NCBI GenBank assembly: GCA_020284085.1
Contig: JACEVL010000019.1
Coordinates: forward strand, 4,301,322-4,365,321
DNA: 64,000 nucleotides
Origin: Aporrectodea caliginosa
Taxonomy: Eukaryota > Annelida > Clitellata > Crassiclitellata > Lumbricidae
Direction: 5' to 3'
The notes beneath the pieces are model-generated. The model ran no database searches and had not been told where the DNA came from. It was given only the letters and a program-made list of their open reading frames with translations. Positions 33,263-44,425 of the stretch are shown in pieces; position 1 is the stretch's first letter, and the number at the start of each line of letters is the position of its first letter. Position numbers and translations under genes: made by a program.

Positions 33263-33784
33263 AAAAAGTATTTTTAAACAATTAAATATTACATCGTTTA
33301 TTCAAGGAAAGAACCTGATTAGAGAACGTTTTAAAATCATGTCTTTACATTCATTCAATCATTTCAAGATTTTAAGTGTCCATTCAAGAAACCTTCTCAG
33401 AAGGTATTGGCCTGCTTAGGCCTATTGTAAGCCTATCCATATGGGCTTAGGCCTACGTCCTAGAATTAACAGTTTTCAACACAACACATTTTAATGTAAT
33501 AACGCCTAGTCACAACAAAAATTAATTCAGTGATCCATCGTTACAAAGTTTTAAATTATTTGTCCAATATAGACTTTTACATGTATGTCTCATAAATCAA
33601 GTCATGGAAGTCATGCAGTACGCACATGGCCCATCCACCAGGACAGAGTAGACCTAATGCTACCGACCTAATTTAGAATTCTGAAAGGCAGAAAACAAAT
33701 TATTCTATTTGTGGGGCAAGTTGGTTGACCGGTGGGGCAAGTTGATTGTATCCGCCAACTTGCCCCCGCCATCTTGCCCCGACA

Positions 33785-34085
33785 GAGGCACTCACCAAAA
33801 TCTGGGAGCTATGATTTGTACGGTGTGATTGGGAAACATAAAATACATCACTAACAACTGAAAATAAATCCTTAACAAAATAATATAATTCTCAGTTTTT
33901 TGGCATTCATGGGTATTAAGATAAACGCTATTTTCTAAGAGCGAAATGTGTTAAGAGGTAGATAGGAAAAGTTACGTTTCAGAAAAAACGGCAATCGAAA
34001 CATCTAATCACGTTGTCGCAATTTCCCAAAAGGAAGATCTTGGCTTCTTCTTTGTTTTGCCCCAAAACACCATACGCCATTTGAG
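33785..34085. other. Intron 7 segment, nothing recognised
   Basis: AT-rich sequence between the pogo element and the SINE. No open frame of interest. Confidence 0.5.
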
Positions 34086-34089
34086 AAGA

Positions 34090-34375
34090 AGTCCAATAAG
34101 CTGGCCCTGAGGCAGACATGGATATAAAGTGTTAGCGACTTCATTTTCTTAACCTCACCATATGATGGCGGATGATCAGTCCTCCGTCGCCGTCTCATCT
34201 TCCCACAGTGTATGGTCAGTGTACTCAATATGGCTGAGTTGACTATGGGCTCAGGTTGAGGAGAAATCTCGATCAGAATTTATGCACTGGCGGGGTTTTG
34301 AACACCCGACCTCTCGATTGGCGGTACAATACGCTACGCTCTACACAATCGCGCACTAAGGGAAGCTTTGGACTT
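34090..34375 (-). mobile_element. tRNA-derived SINE, degenerate copy
   Basis: It shares with 37,225-37,488 the sequence GTGTTAGCGACTT, CCGTCGCCGTCTCATCTTCCCAC and, at the far end, a tRNA-like head in reverse (GGGGTTTTGAACACCCGACCTCTCGATTGG). The tRNA boxes are more decayed than in the other copy. Confidence 0.7.
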
Positions 34376-34800
<425 letters not shown>

Positions 34801-34900
34801 GTTGTTGTTATTTATTTATTTTAATTATGGACAATGATACATTTTTAATTTAATTTTTTAATATTAGTATTAATTATATTAATGGTTCGAATAACTTTAG

Positions 34901-35029
34901 ACATAGATGAGTGTGCCTTCGAAGAATCGTTATGTCCTGTGGGACAGATCTGCGAGAACACACTCGGCTTATTTCAGTGCAGCTGCGACACTGGCTTCCT
35001 CTTCGATTCTTCCACTCAGCTGTGCACAG
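34901..35029 (+). CDS. Fibulin exon 8: calcium-binding EGF module
   Basis: The acceptor is CTTTAG|AC and the donor ACAG|GTACAA. Length is 129 bp, phase 1-1. It reads DIDECAFEESLC, QICENTLGLFQCSCDTGF and STQLC with EGF cysteine spacing and the DIDEC calcium signature. It is separated from exon 7 by 8.5 kb of mostly transposon sequence. The intron still ends in a normal acceptor just past the microsatellite. Confidence 0.88.
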
Positions 35030-35162
35030 GTACAAAGTAAAAGCAAATTCATCATTCGACTGTAGAGCACATTATTGGCTTAACACCTGCTAACAGCCCA
35101 TGTGGAACCCATTTAGGACTCGTGTTTCCTTACTGCACTCGAATATAGAGCCCGCATGTTGT

Positions 35163-35415
35163 AACATAACACAATAAGGGTTTTAAGTGGTTCAGAAGAC
35201 ATGTATGTAGTCTATGTTAGAAGCACTGCAATTTAACCTGAAATTCTCTTCCCAATCTTCCTCTTAAAAGCTGTGATAGTGTACAAACCATTCCACAAGT
35301 CTACAACTCTTACATTGAAGAAATTCTGCCCAAATGTTCCTTTCGGCTTGTTGAATAATTTATACATTTGACCCCGAGTTGCCTTGTTTGGTGCTAATTT
35401 AAAGAACCTATCCCA
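35163..35415 (-). mobile_element. CR1 3' fragment
   Basis: It is similar to 12,960-13,240 of the full CR1: GGGTTTTAAGTGGTTCAGAA, CTTAAAAGCTGTGATAGTGT, CCACAAGTCTACAACTCTT and CCCCGAGTTGCCTTGTTTGG occur in the same order. Only the last about 250 bp of the element is present, the typical 5' truncation of LINE insertions. Confidence 0.9.
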
Positions 35416-35984
35416 CTGTATATGAGTATAAGTCTACCGTAACACTAGTTTCTTGATAAGATCAAAGAGGAGAGTTATATGTCGCCCGAATCCATTCTGG
35501 GATCGATAGAACAGAGGTTGGCATCTAGAGATAAGTGACGAACCTGGAGTTGGATTAATCGCTTAAGGAAACTTCTCTACCGATATACTTCTACCATCTG
35601 TATATAATGACTTCCCCATTTGAACACATGAGCACTTGAGTAATGTGCAGAAGAACAGAAATTCAATACTGCACATGGCGATGTCTTGATTTTAGATGTT
35701 ACGAGGCAAATGCAATTGGCCTGCAGTCATACCATGTGATAACTGTCTTGATAATGAATTGAGATGCTTCTTCATAAGATATAGGACGTGCTTTCAGGAT
35801 CTAACAAAGGCGATAACAGGATTTTCTAACAGGCCTAAAAGGTTGCAGTTTTGCATGAAATTGTACATACTTAATGAATAATGTAAAATATGCATAAAAT
35901 AACATAAACACATTACTTATTATGCAAAGTGATCAACTTGTCTTTGATTCGTTGAATGATTTCGTTTCATTGTTATTGTTGCAG

Positions 35985-36128
35985 ATATTGACGAATGTCA
36001 GTTGACGCCGAATGTCTGCAGTGCAACGGAGTTGTGTGAAAATGTCGTCGGTTCCTATCGATGTTCAAGAAAAACGTTGACCTGTGGACCGGGATACAAA
36101 ACCAATCCATCGGGTACACGATGTCTAG
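35985..36128 (+). CDS. Fibulin exon 9: calcium-binding EGF module
   Basis: The acceptor is TGTTGCAG|AT and the donor CTAG|GTTCGT. Length is 144 bp, phase 1-1. It reads DIDECQLTPNVC, ELCENVVGSYRC, SRKTLTCGPGYKTN and GTRCLG. The five-residue gap between cysteines 4 and 5 followed by CGxGY and a GTRC end matches the fourth EGF of vertebrate fibulin-1. This is the last fibulin exon found. Nothing similar follows before the inverted copy. Confidence 0.88.
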
Positions 36129-36314
36129 GTTCGTATATATGCGACACTTTGATAAACGATTGCAAAGTAACTCGATTAATGACTACAACACGGCACAGTG
36201 CAATAGAATAGGTCCTACGCGATGGAAATCTAACATGTCACAGGTCCTGGTTCTATTTTGTTCGACAAAATATAAGACCATTTGATTGCAATTCGCTTTG
36301 CCCAAATCACTAGT

Positions 36315-36510
36315 CTCGGGAGTGTTGGTTAGCGCGCTGGAACGCGGGAGCGCCTCAGGGCAGAAATTTAGTTTTAAATTTCTGTTCCACCAGCACCCCT
36401 AGGTGATTGAGTAAATCATACTCTATCGGTGGGAAGATGAGACGGAATGAGAGGACTGGCCACCTCATAACACGAGCAATGACACCAGAACGTGATGGAC
36501 ATCTAATCTA
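36315..36510 (+). mobile_element. tRNA-derived SINE, + orientation
   Basis: It begins GGGAGTGTTGGTTAGCGCGC (box A-like). It then has GGTGGGAAGATGAGACGG, shared in reverse with the 34,090 and 37,225 copies, and ends AACGTGATGGACATCTAATC. Box B is not obvious. Confidence 0.6.
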
Positions 36511-37220
36511 ACTTGTTACAGAGGCTGGAAAGAAAATAATATTCTATCAGACCATTTCACTACAAGGGACCAAAATCATTAGTCTCTTTATCGCACCTTG
36601 CATTCCAATCTACCTTCATGAATCTACTGTGGTTTTGGAAGACAGGTAAGCCTAAGCAGAGACATAGACAGAGCTTATCTATAGCGCCGGTGAATAAGCT
36701 GGTCTCCCTAACGTGGTTTTGTTGTGGTGCTGAGAAATTTTGGGGATTTGAATTACATTACATCGTGCATAACTTTAGTTTTGAGATGTGTGCAGTTCAG
36801 TTGAATCCTCTGTTTAGATGGTTGTTGAATGTCTGTACGGGTTCGAATACTTACTTTCAATGGCTGGAAATGTAATTCTGAAGGAATCAAAATTTAGTAG
36901 CCTTACTGGAAGATTTAATAGCAATTGCAAATTTATATGTCAAGGAGACCAAGATCGAACGGAATGGTCTTCGAGCCCTTGGGGAAAAGAGGAAAGAGTT
37001 CATCATGTCGCATGTTGTTAGACAGCTTATTCTAAGACGGTCCTCGGTGTTTAGTTAGTCTAGGAGGTGATGCGTGGGAGTCAAATTAAGTCCACATGTT
37101 TACGTCAAGAGAGATTTAAAGTGACTAATGCACAGCTTAGACGTTTAAACAGAAACCAGACTTCTGTTTATAAGCGATGATCACATTACCAAAACAGGAA
37201 GTACCTAAAAGAAGAAGAAA
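36511..37220. other. Single-copy spacer, no gene recognised
   Basis: Short open frames (for example 36,618-36,875) show no EGF or other domain pattern. This is where further fibulin exons would be expected if the gene were complete. None were seen. Confidence 0.5.
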
Positions 37221-37224
37221 AACA

Positions 37225-37488
37225 GTGCCTTAGGCAGCCATGGGTATGAAGTGTTAGCGACTTTATTTCTTAGCCTCGGCATATGAGGGCGGATGTATAG
37301 TCCTCTCCCTCGCCGTCTCATCTTCCCACCGAAAGCGTACAGCCAGTTTACTCATCATTGCGGAGTTGGCTAGTGGGCGCAGGTGGAGCAGAACAATTTC
37401 AACCTGATATCTGTGATGGCGGGGATTTGAACCCCAATCTCTCGGCTGACAGTCCATCACGCTAATCACTAAGCTATCGAGCACCCAA
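37225..37488 (-). mobile_element. tRNA-derived SINE with intact pol III boxes
   Basis: Read on the minus strand from 37,488: box A TAGCTTAGTGATTAG (37,476-37,462) and box B GGTTCAAATCC (37,433-37,423), the latter a perfect match to the GGTTCRANYCC consensus. A SINE body follows with GGGAAGATGAGACGGCGAG, shared with 34,090-34,375 and 36,315-36,510. This is the best preserved of the three copies. Confidence 0.8.
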
Positions 37489-37894
37489 ATGTATCTTTAG
37501 AAGTACGTCATGCTGCTTGCACAAACGGAACGGTTGGCGCTTTGGCAATTAAATTGCTGAAACTGCTAGCTATATGGGCTGGCAAAACATAATATTCATA
37601 TATTATGTATAATAATTATGAGTATATCTGCTTTAAAGAAACAATCAACATGATGGACCTACTACTAGCAGTTTCTTCTGTTCATATACCTGATAGATCC
37701 AAAATCGAGTCAAGAAACATTTTAAAATGTCGCTAAAATTGAAGAGTCAGTTGCTTAACTGATATAATTGATATGGTGATCGATTTCTCTATCCACCTAT
37801 CCTCAATAAGCCTTTAAAGATTTAACTCGGAAGATAACAAAACCGATCATGGGCTAAATTTGCCTGACTTGCATTTCTTTCCCCATCGGCTTAC

Positions 37895-38189
37895 CCAACG
37901 ACGGTGTCGTTGTTGTGAGGACAGAGGCGATAGTCGGCTGCAGATGCGCCGGCAGTTGCTGAGTTTGACGAGGAAGAGAAGGATGCGGAGTCCTTGCTAA
38001 TAGGTATCCATCTTCCCCACTTGGCTGCTGCAACGGTGGAACTGTTGGCTCCGCCTCGAGTGACTGACCATGGCAACATTCTGTGAACGCTTCGACGCAC
38101 GGCGCACTCCGACTCAACTGGACCGGAACATGACACACTTGACCGATCTGACTAATTATTAGTCCCAACTGACAGCAGTTGCAGCACTC
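37895..38189 (-). CDS. Fibulin exon 3, inverted copy
   Basis: Same 295-bp length, phases 0 to 1, acceptor CTAG|GAG and donor TTGG|GTAAGC as the left copy. All cysteines of the second anaphylatoxin-like module are kept (ECCNCC, VCHV, PCVEAFTECC). Differences cluster in the linker, for example PSGEDGYLL versus PDGEDGFLL. Downstream (below 37,668) no EGF exon lies in this orientation. Confidence 0.8.
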
Positions 38190-38392
38190 CTAGACCAATC
38201 AACAGTCAAATGAGTAGAGTAGAAGATTAGCAGACGAGAAATCAAGAAAACCTTAATAACACTATGACATGGCCTGTTTCACTCACTCAGGAATTAAATT
38301 GTCGGGAGTTTGGAGTTGGAAGGGTTTAGAAGTTTTGAGTTGAAGGTTACATATATACTACGGATCGTAATAATAGTTGTCTCCTGACTTAC

Positions 38393-38673
38393 TTTAGCAT
38401 CTTCGTTGGCTTGGTAGAGATGAAGTCCGTCGCACCTGTTCAGTAGAATGGCTGTTTCTTTTCCAGCGGTGCACTGCTTCTCTCGTCTCGTCAGAACGCA
38501 ACAGGTGTCGACAAGAGCCGTGCAGGCGACGGTTTCATCTGGTCCAGCATACAGCTGCATTGCCCCTATGTAGGAAGACTCACTGGCTGGGTAGGGACCA
38601 CACAAGTCCTGACTCTGCGTCGCCCACGCTCTGCCCAGCTCACAGCACTGGCTGACCACGTCCGGATCCAAGC
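38393..38673 (-). CDS. Fibulin exon 2, inverted copy
   Basis: Same 281-bp length and splice sites (TATAAG|GC, AAA|GTAAGT) as 18,867-19,147. It differs at four bases by hand count, one of them a Leu to Val change (DETVACT). All cysteines are conserved. The upstream (CA)n tract and the intron edges also match the left arm. Confidence 0.83.
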
Positions 38674-38738
38674 CTTATACACAAAACAATATTATGTCAA
38701 CTCGCAATTTAAAATGGCCCACGCACATACAAGCACAT

Positions 38739-38796
<58 letters not shown>

Positions 38797-39064
38797 TGTG
38801 CGTCAGTTAATTAAGTTCAACGATCTTCGCAGCCGTAAGATGTCGCGGCTATAGGGTCTACATGTTACTAAAGTAGAGATTATGTCGCTGACTTAACATT
38901 CGAAACAACAACGGTCTATTATGTACTGTAATAATGTACACGGTAATAAATTCATTATCTCAGAGGTTTTCAAACTGTGGTACAGGTGTCGCTAAGGGCA
39001 GTGGCGTAACAACCTAGCCGGGGCCCTTGGACACTCTAAACTTGGGGGCCCTTACCCATTATGT

Positions 39065-39900
39065 ATGTATCGTATCGTATCGTATTTAAGCATTTATAAA
39101 GCGCCTCTCGTAGGGTGAACCGTTCAGAAGCGCTCCCAGTGTGCTAAGCCCCGCGAAAATAAACAGGTTTGAGAAAAGCGAAAGAAGAAGAGAGACTGCC
39201 AGAGAGAATTTTAGAGCGAACAGAAGGAGAAAGAGCATTCCAAAGAGAGGGACCAATTGAAGCAAAGGAACAAGCCTGAGCCATAGCAGTTCTACTACGG
39301 GGAACCAAGAGGTCAAGTCTATTGCAGGAACGAAGTGGACGGTGGGAGGAAGCTGAGTGTGGCCGAAGTAGTACGCCAACCAGATATTGCGGGGCAAGAC
39401 CCCTCTGAGCCTTGAAGATCAGAGAGAGGATTTTAAATTGTATGCGAGCATGCAGAGGGAGCCAATGAAGTTCATCAAACATAAAGGAAGAGATGTGAGA
39501 GTACCTGGGAAGGCGCGCTATAAGTCTAGCAGCTGTGTTGAGGACCGACTGAAGAGGAGAGAGACGAATCTTAGGAAGACCAACAAGAAGGGAATTGCAG
39601 TAGTCAATCCGAGAAAATACAAAAGCATGAACTAAAGTTGTGAATATGGAGGAGGAGACAGAACGACGAATGACCCTGAGACGCCTTAAGTGAAAATAGG
39701 AGGAGCGTGAGAGATTAGAGATGTGATCGGTAAAGGTAAGTGAACTATCAAGGGTAACACCCAGATCACGTACACTTGACGAGAAAGAGAAGAGTGAGAA
39801 CTTTTCAGAGAGGAGAGCAAAATCAAGTTTATGGAGCTGCTGTATGTATGTACGTATATAATTGAGCATTTATATAGCGCCATATCAATATATATACTCA
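39065..39900 (-). mobile_element. L2-type LINE 3' fragment
   Basis: A minus-strand frame of 241 residues (39,869-39,144) has VRDLGVTLDSSLTFTDHIS, FSRIDYCNSLLVGLP, LNTAARLIARLPR, LHWLPLHARIQFKILSLIF and SFASIGPSLWNALSPSVRS, the RT thumb and C-terminus of L2/CR1 elements. The 3' end has AGGCGCTTTATAAATGC and a (CGATA)n tail. A second short L2 tail (ATTTATATAGCGCCAT) lies at 39,855-39,900. Confidence 0.88.
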
Positions 39901-40489
39901 GAGCAGAGGTGCAAACACCAAGTTTTTTCAAAATGAAAAGTTGTTTTTTGTTTTTTGTTTATTTTTTTTAAGATTTCCTATTTCGGACCATGAAACTCAT
40001 AAACATGGCTTGATACCGTTCAAGTTAATCAGATGCACATAATTGAAATTAACTAGAACAGTTACAGATCCTTAGAATATCAATAAACGAAATTAACAAA
40101 GACCATACAACAATTGCCAAGAGAGTTGAAAAGACGCAGATTTTGTCATTTCTAATTTCAAAATTTGTAAAAAAAAAAAACAAATTTGCGGTTTTGTGGT
40201 TTAAAACCCCCCAAACCCAAAAAAAACAAGCCTTTAACAGCCCTGACTCAGCCTTTGACTCTGATGTTAAATGTCATTACGAACGAATATATATTAGGCC
40301 TACACCAGTTAGCCAAACAGTGCACAGTAAGCTGAAAAAGTCACCAGTGACGCTACTGTGGCACTGCCGTATACACAGTAATGACAGTAGTGAACATGTA
40401 GATTGTAGTCTGTAGTTCCTCACGAATTTGGCTATTCTAGCTTTCTGTTCGCAAATGTGTCTATCAAGTCCCTTTTGGCATTTAAGAAG

Positions 40490-40705
40490 CTGAAAGGAGC
40501 ATTAGAACAGAAATTCGTCAAGAGCTGTAGACTTGTGAATGGTTTGGATGATTGTAGGCTACTGTCTCAGTGGGCACAATCACAGCTTTTAAAAGGAAGC
40601 TAGGAAAATTGGGTAATGGAAAATCAAGCATGTTCCAAGTTAAATTTCAGTGGTTTTAAAACAGATAAGCGTCTTCTAAAACACTTAAAACTCTTGTTGT
40701 GTTTA
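40490..40705 (+). mobile_element. CR1 3' fragment inside the nested hAT
   Basis: In + orientation it has ATTCGTCAAGAGCTGTAGAC, GGGCACAATCACAGC, TTTTAAAAGGAAGCTAGGAA and CACTTAAAACTCTTG, collinear with the reverse complement of 12,960-13,150. Confidence 0.75.
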
Positions 40706-41244
40706 GTCACCAATATTTAAATTATGAAATTCGCTAGATGTCTTTTCTTTACATCATGTAACTGAAAAAGCATTATTGACATAATGTTACATTTTCCGTA
40801 ATAATTATTGTCACAGAAAAACGGACAAAAAGGGCATGAAAATTTTCAGTTTTAAAAGCTTGGGGGCCCTTTGGACCTCGGGGGCCCCTGGACTTTGTCC
40901 ACCCTCGTTATATGGCTGTTACGCCACTGGCTAAGGGGTACGCAAAAAGTTTCAAAAACTTAAAAATTAATTTTCTATAAGTTTATGGACTTCATGTCCG
41001 TCTTTCTTTCAGTAGCTATTCCGTTCGTTTATTTTTCTGTACATTTCTATGAGTTTATGCCATCGGATGTAGTGTTGCCGGCTGATTTTTCAGTCCAGGA
41101 AAGAGACCAGTTTGTTGAACTATCATGTTGTAGTTGATTGAAGAACGAATTCAAGAAAGACATGTTGTATGATTTTTGGCTGAAACGAAGAGCTGAATAT
41201 GGAATAATTTCTGACCAAGCTTAAAATTTTTGATTCTTTTAAGC

Positions 41245-41406
41245 ACGTCATATCTATGTAAAACAGATTTATCAGCTATGCTTGAGATCAAAAACAAATA
41301 CAGAACAAAGCTCGAACTCGAACCAGAGTTGCGTTTGAAATTGACAAATATTCAACCAGATATTGTAAATCTGTACTTGTCAAAAACTTGTCACTGCTCA
41401 CATTAA
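41245..41406 (+). pseudogene. hAT transposase C-terminal dimerisation fragment
   Basis: The open segment reads TSYLCKTDLSAMLEIKNKYR, then TKLELEPELRLKLTNIQPDI, ending at TAA 41,404. This is the hAT C-terminal dimerisation segment of the ZBED/FAM200-like group (usual form TSYLCEKTFSAL). The catalytic domain is absent from the element. Confidence 0.8.
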
Positions 41407-41769
41407 CACTTTCTAATAGTGATTTATTTTTTCCTTTTTGTTGATATGACTACATTCTTAAGTTAAAATTATATTACTTTTAAAATTTTCTACCTATGAC
41501 TAATACCCGGTTTGCACCAATGTTTAAAAGGAGTTGTTAATTGCAAGGGGACTTCACGCTCGCGTGTTGTTTTTGATCTATCCTTGTTGGGGGTACGCCA
41601 AAATTCAATTTTATTTATCTGGGGGTACAATAAAAATACAGTTTGAAAACCGCTGCATTATCTTGTGGATTAGAATTTTAATTCACATTTGAGGTTATAC
41701 CTAACACTAGAGCTGGTTCTTAGTGAAAGAGATTTGTTGGTTGCTGGACCTAGACTTTTCAAGAGTCTA

Positions 41770-42715
41770 GGACATCCCCCCGGACAATTTCCCCCGGACG
41801 TTTCCCTCCGAAGTTGTACTGATGAAAATAATTCTCTACTTCAGTAGAAGTTGAATTGACGAAAGAAATTATTTTTCTTAAATAGAAGCTGGATTGAGGA
41901 AACAAATTCTATGGTTAAAAGAAGTTGGATTAACGAAAGAAATTCTATCCTGAAATAGAAGCTGGATTTATGAAGAAAATTCTGTGTTTCAATAGAAATT
42001 GGATTGACGAAAGAATTTTTTTTCAATAGAAGTTGGATTAATGACAGTTATCATTGACAATGGTAGAGTTACCTACTTAAGTTACCTACTTACTGTTGGA
42101 AGGGGGGGGGAATGTCCCGGGGGAAATGTCCGGCAGTGTGATTCTCCTTACAAATTTTATTTTAGTTATAGTTACAGTTATAGTTAATGGTTTTTTTATT
42201 TTAGTTATAGTTATAGTTATAGTTAGTATTATTTTTTAATTATAGTTATAGTTATAGTTAATGAATGTTAGTTTAGTTAATTTAAGTTACTATTATTTTA
42301 GTTACAATCATTAAGGTTATATGCAAAATTGTGCGTATTAACACGCTGTTTCACAATTTGCTCAGAGCTTTGAAAGCCTTTGAAGCATGGGTGCATTCAG
42401 CTTCATGAATACACGAGTTTCCAAAGTAACTGACAAAGTGCATAATAATAAAACTATCGCATTTTTCCGTTCTCATTTATGTCGAATCGTCCATATTGCA
42501 TTTCTTATTTTTATTTTTTGTATTAACGAAAATAAAGATGAATTTTCGTTAGTGTTATTTTCGTTATAGTTATAGTTATAGTTAATGATATTTTTTAGTT
42601 ATAGTTATAGTTATCGTTAAAGAAATCATTTTATTTTCGTTAACGAACATTTTCGTTATCATTATCGTTAACGAGAATCACACTGGTGTCCGGAGGGGGG
42701 GGGAAATTGTCCGGA
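41770..42715. mobile_element. MITE with GGACAATTTCCCCC ends and internal minisatellite
   Basis: The left end near 41,775 has CCCCCCGGACAATTTCCCCC and the right end, reversed, CCGGACAATTTCCCCC. The interior 41,830-42,040 holds five or six units of AGAAGTTGGATTGACGAAAG (period about 35-40), the same core as the other minisatellites here. A hAT MITE is nested at 42,134-42,685. The element is absent from the left arm at about 18,446. Confidence 0.75.
42134..42685. mobile_element. Nested hAT MITE rich in TTATAG repeats
   Basis: The flanks are ATGTCCGG (42,126-42,133) and GTGTCCGG (42,686-42,693), seven of eight bases the same. Ends read inward CAGTGTGATTCTC at both sides, perfect over 13 bp. The interior is mostly TTATAGTTATAGTTA units and AATAACGAAAA-type sequence. 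No coding capacity. Confidence 0.88.
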
Positions 42716-43254
42716 TACCATTTTTTAACACTCTCTCTTCCTCCTCTCTATTCTCTCCCTCTTCTCTCTATATTTTTCTTTCTCTCTCTGTCTCTGTGTC
42801 TCTCTCTCTCTCTCTCTGTCTCTTTCCCCGATTATCCCTCACGGCCTATCCCCGGTGCTGTAAAAGTTTCTGGTTACATTATAATTACGTTACCGCATTT
42901 GCCAGTCCCTGCTGTCGATTGTGTTATACAAGTCTTCGTAACTGCTTTCATCATCTCTGTCATCTTCACAGACGTACTCCTTTAAGACATCTCGGAGATC
43001 GTTGGTGGTGTCCTGTTCAAGGGACTTGTTTTTTTTAGTAAGGGAGCAAGTTGACAGTATAAGACGAGGACTAGGAATAATCTTTATTGAAACCAATTGC
43101 ATGCTGCATTTTGGTGTTCAAAAACTTAAGCATACAAAGAACACTAAGCCAAACAGTCTGACATTATGTATGATATAGGTTTCACAAAGATCATCTTGCC
43201 CATTGCCCATTAAACTTAATTGATTCTTATGACGTCCTTATGTTGAACGTTTTT

Positions 43255-44090
43255 CTAACCAATCTGTCGGCGGTTGGAATTTCTCGGTCGTGTGCTCTTG
43301 GCGTAGAAATTGCCTCTACGCTTGGTAGGCGGGAGCAGGTCATGCAAAGCATTCCTCGGATCACTCCAAATGGATGAGAAACGGCGGGTGTCTGCTATGT
43401 GGCATAGCTGTTCTATAGAAGCGGGTCCGTCTGGGAGGAAGCGACCCCTGATGAGACGTCGTAAGACCCCTCCACGCCTGTCGCGATCCACTTTTGTAGA
43501 TAAGCCTCACCAAGCTGTGGAGGCGTAGAGCACTCTAGATAGGGTTGTGGCTCTCAATTCGTCATGCAAGCCGTGCGCCACCAGGGTGCGCAATGCATAA
43601 AGCGACCGTTGGGCGTGATTGCATAATTATGAGGTTGACATGGGTCGTAAAGCTGAGATTATCTGAGATAGTTACACCTAGGATAACCATATTGGTAACC
43701 CTCTGAAGCCCTGATGTTACTCTACTTTCAGATCCGCATCATCAGCTCGCCCCCTGGGCCCTCGAATCACCATTTCGGAAGATTTCTTACGACTGTAATC
43801 TTAAGCTTCTGCTCTTCATTAATTGAAAACTTGGGAGGCGTGGAATTCCTACGCAGGCCATAAGAAAAACTTATATGAGGTAACGCGAGCCACAACGATG
43901 GCAAGACTGATGAACCCATCCAGGTCTGGTGGGGGGTGCCTGAGCGAAGGAGATCGTGCTCGTTTGGAACGCTTCATTCAGTGAGTTAGGCGGGCTGGGT
44001 TTCTCCCACATGAGGCAGTTGATGATAGTATAGTCATCCGGGCTCTTAAGGGCCATAATCAATGATTCCAAAGAACATCCTACGAACATC
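43255..44090 (-). pseudogene. LINE reverse transcriptase C-terminal remnant (right copy)
   Basis: The minus strand encodes SPDDYTIINCLMWEKPSPPN and ISFAQAPP, then, in 43,491-43,255, GGVLRRLIRGRFLPDG, IEQLCHIADTRRFSSIWSDP and LHDLLPPTKRR, the C-terminal end missing from the LINE at 27,532. It is the counterpart of 11,870-12,665 and shares its flanks, so it was duplicated with the arm. Confidence 0.8.
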
Positions 44091-44179
44091 CTCCGACCGA
44101 TGGCATTCGCCTAAATCCCATCCCGTACAGCAGTTCATAAATATTATTTAAAACATACTTATTTTTGTCATGCTTTCAT

Positions 44180-44425
44180 CGCTCATCAAACTTCTACTTC
44201 TACAATAACATTATTTACATCCCTCATCGAACTTCTACCTCACTAAAAATATTTTAATCGCTCATCCAACTTCTAGTTTTACTGCAATATTATAATTTAG
44301 TATCAAAATCATTTTTCGTCGCTCATCCAGCTTCTATTTCTGCTATAAATATTCACATCCAACTTCTAATGTTACTGTGACAATTTAACATTAATACCGT
44401 GCTTCCATCGCTCATCCAATTTCTA
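44180..44425 (-). repeat. Array of TAGAAGTTGGATGAGCGA units (right copy)
   Basis: Reverse-oriented CATCCAACTTCTA / CGCTCATCCAACTTCTA units match 11,457-11,704 in number and order, with small indels. It confirms the arm alignment on this side of the hAT insertion. Confidence 0.8.

Larger units (their letters stand above)
30113..33780 (-). mobile_element. pogo/Tigger-like DNA transposon with GGGGCAAGTTGG subterminal repeats
   Basis: Three copies of GGGGCAAGTTGGTTG or its reverse lie at 30,113-30,127, 30,134-30,148 and 30,156-30,170. Four more lie at 33,713-33,727, 33,734-33,748, 33,755-33,766 and 33,770-33,780. They flank a minus-strand transposase gene and probably are transposase-binding sites or part of the terminal repeats. 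The outermost ends and the TA target duplication could not be fixed by eye, so coordinates are a minimum. Confidence 0.8.
38999..40929. mobile_element. Nested hAT element, non-autonomous, carrying LINE pieces
   Basis: GCTAAGGG is duplicated at 38,991-38,998 and 40,930-40,937. Ends read inward CAGTGGCGTAACAAC and CAGTGGCGTAACAGC. GGGGGCCC-rich subterminal sequence occurs at both ends. The interior has no transposase but contains L2 (39,065-39,900) and CR1 (40,490-40,705) fragments, so it grew by retroelement insertion or capture. Confidence 0.9.
38961..41655 (+). mobile_element. hAT transposon remnant, host of a nested hAT
   Basis: CATTATCT is duplicated at 38,953-38,960 and 41,656-41,663. 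Ends read inward CAGAGGTTTTCAAACTG and CAGCGGTTTTCAAACTG, a hAT terminus. The C-terminal transposase piece is at 41,245-41,406. A second hAT (38,999-40,929) lies just inside the left end. The left arm has no insertion at the matching place (about 18,580). Confidence 0.92.

Noticed and set aside
37420..37488. Functional tRNA gene
   Set aside because: Boxes A and B are good, but the fold beyond the D and T arms fails and the body matches two other SINE copies.
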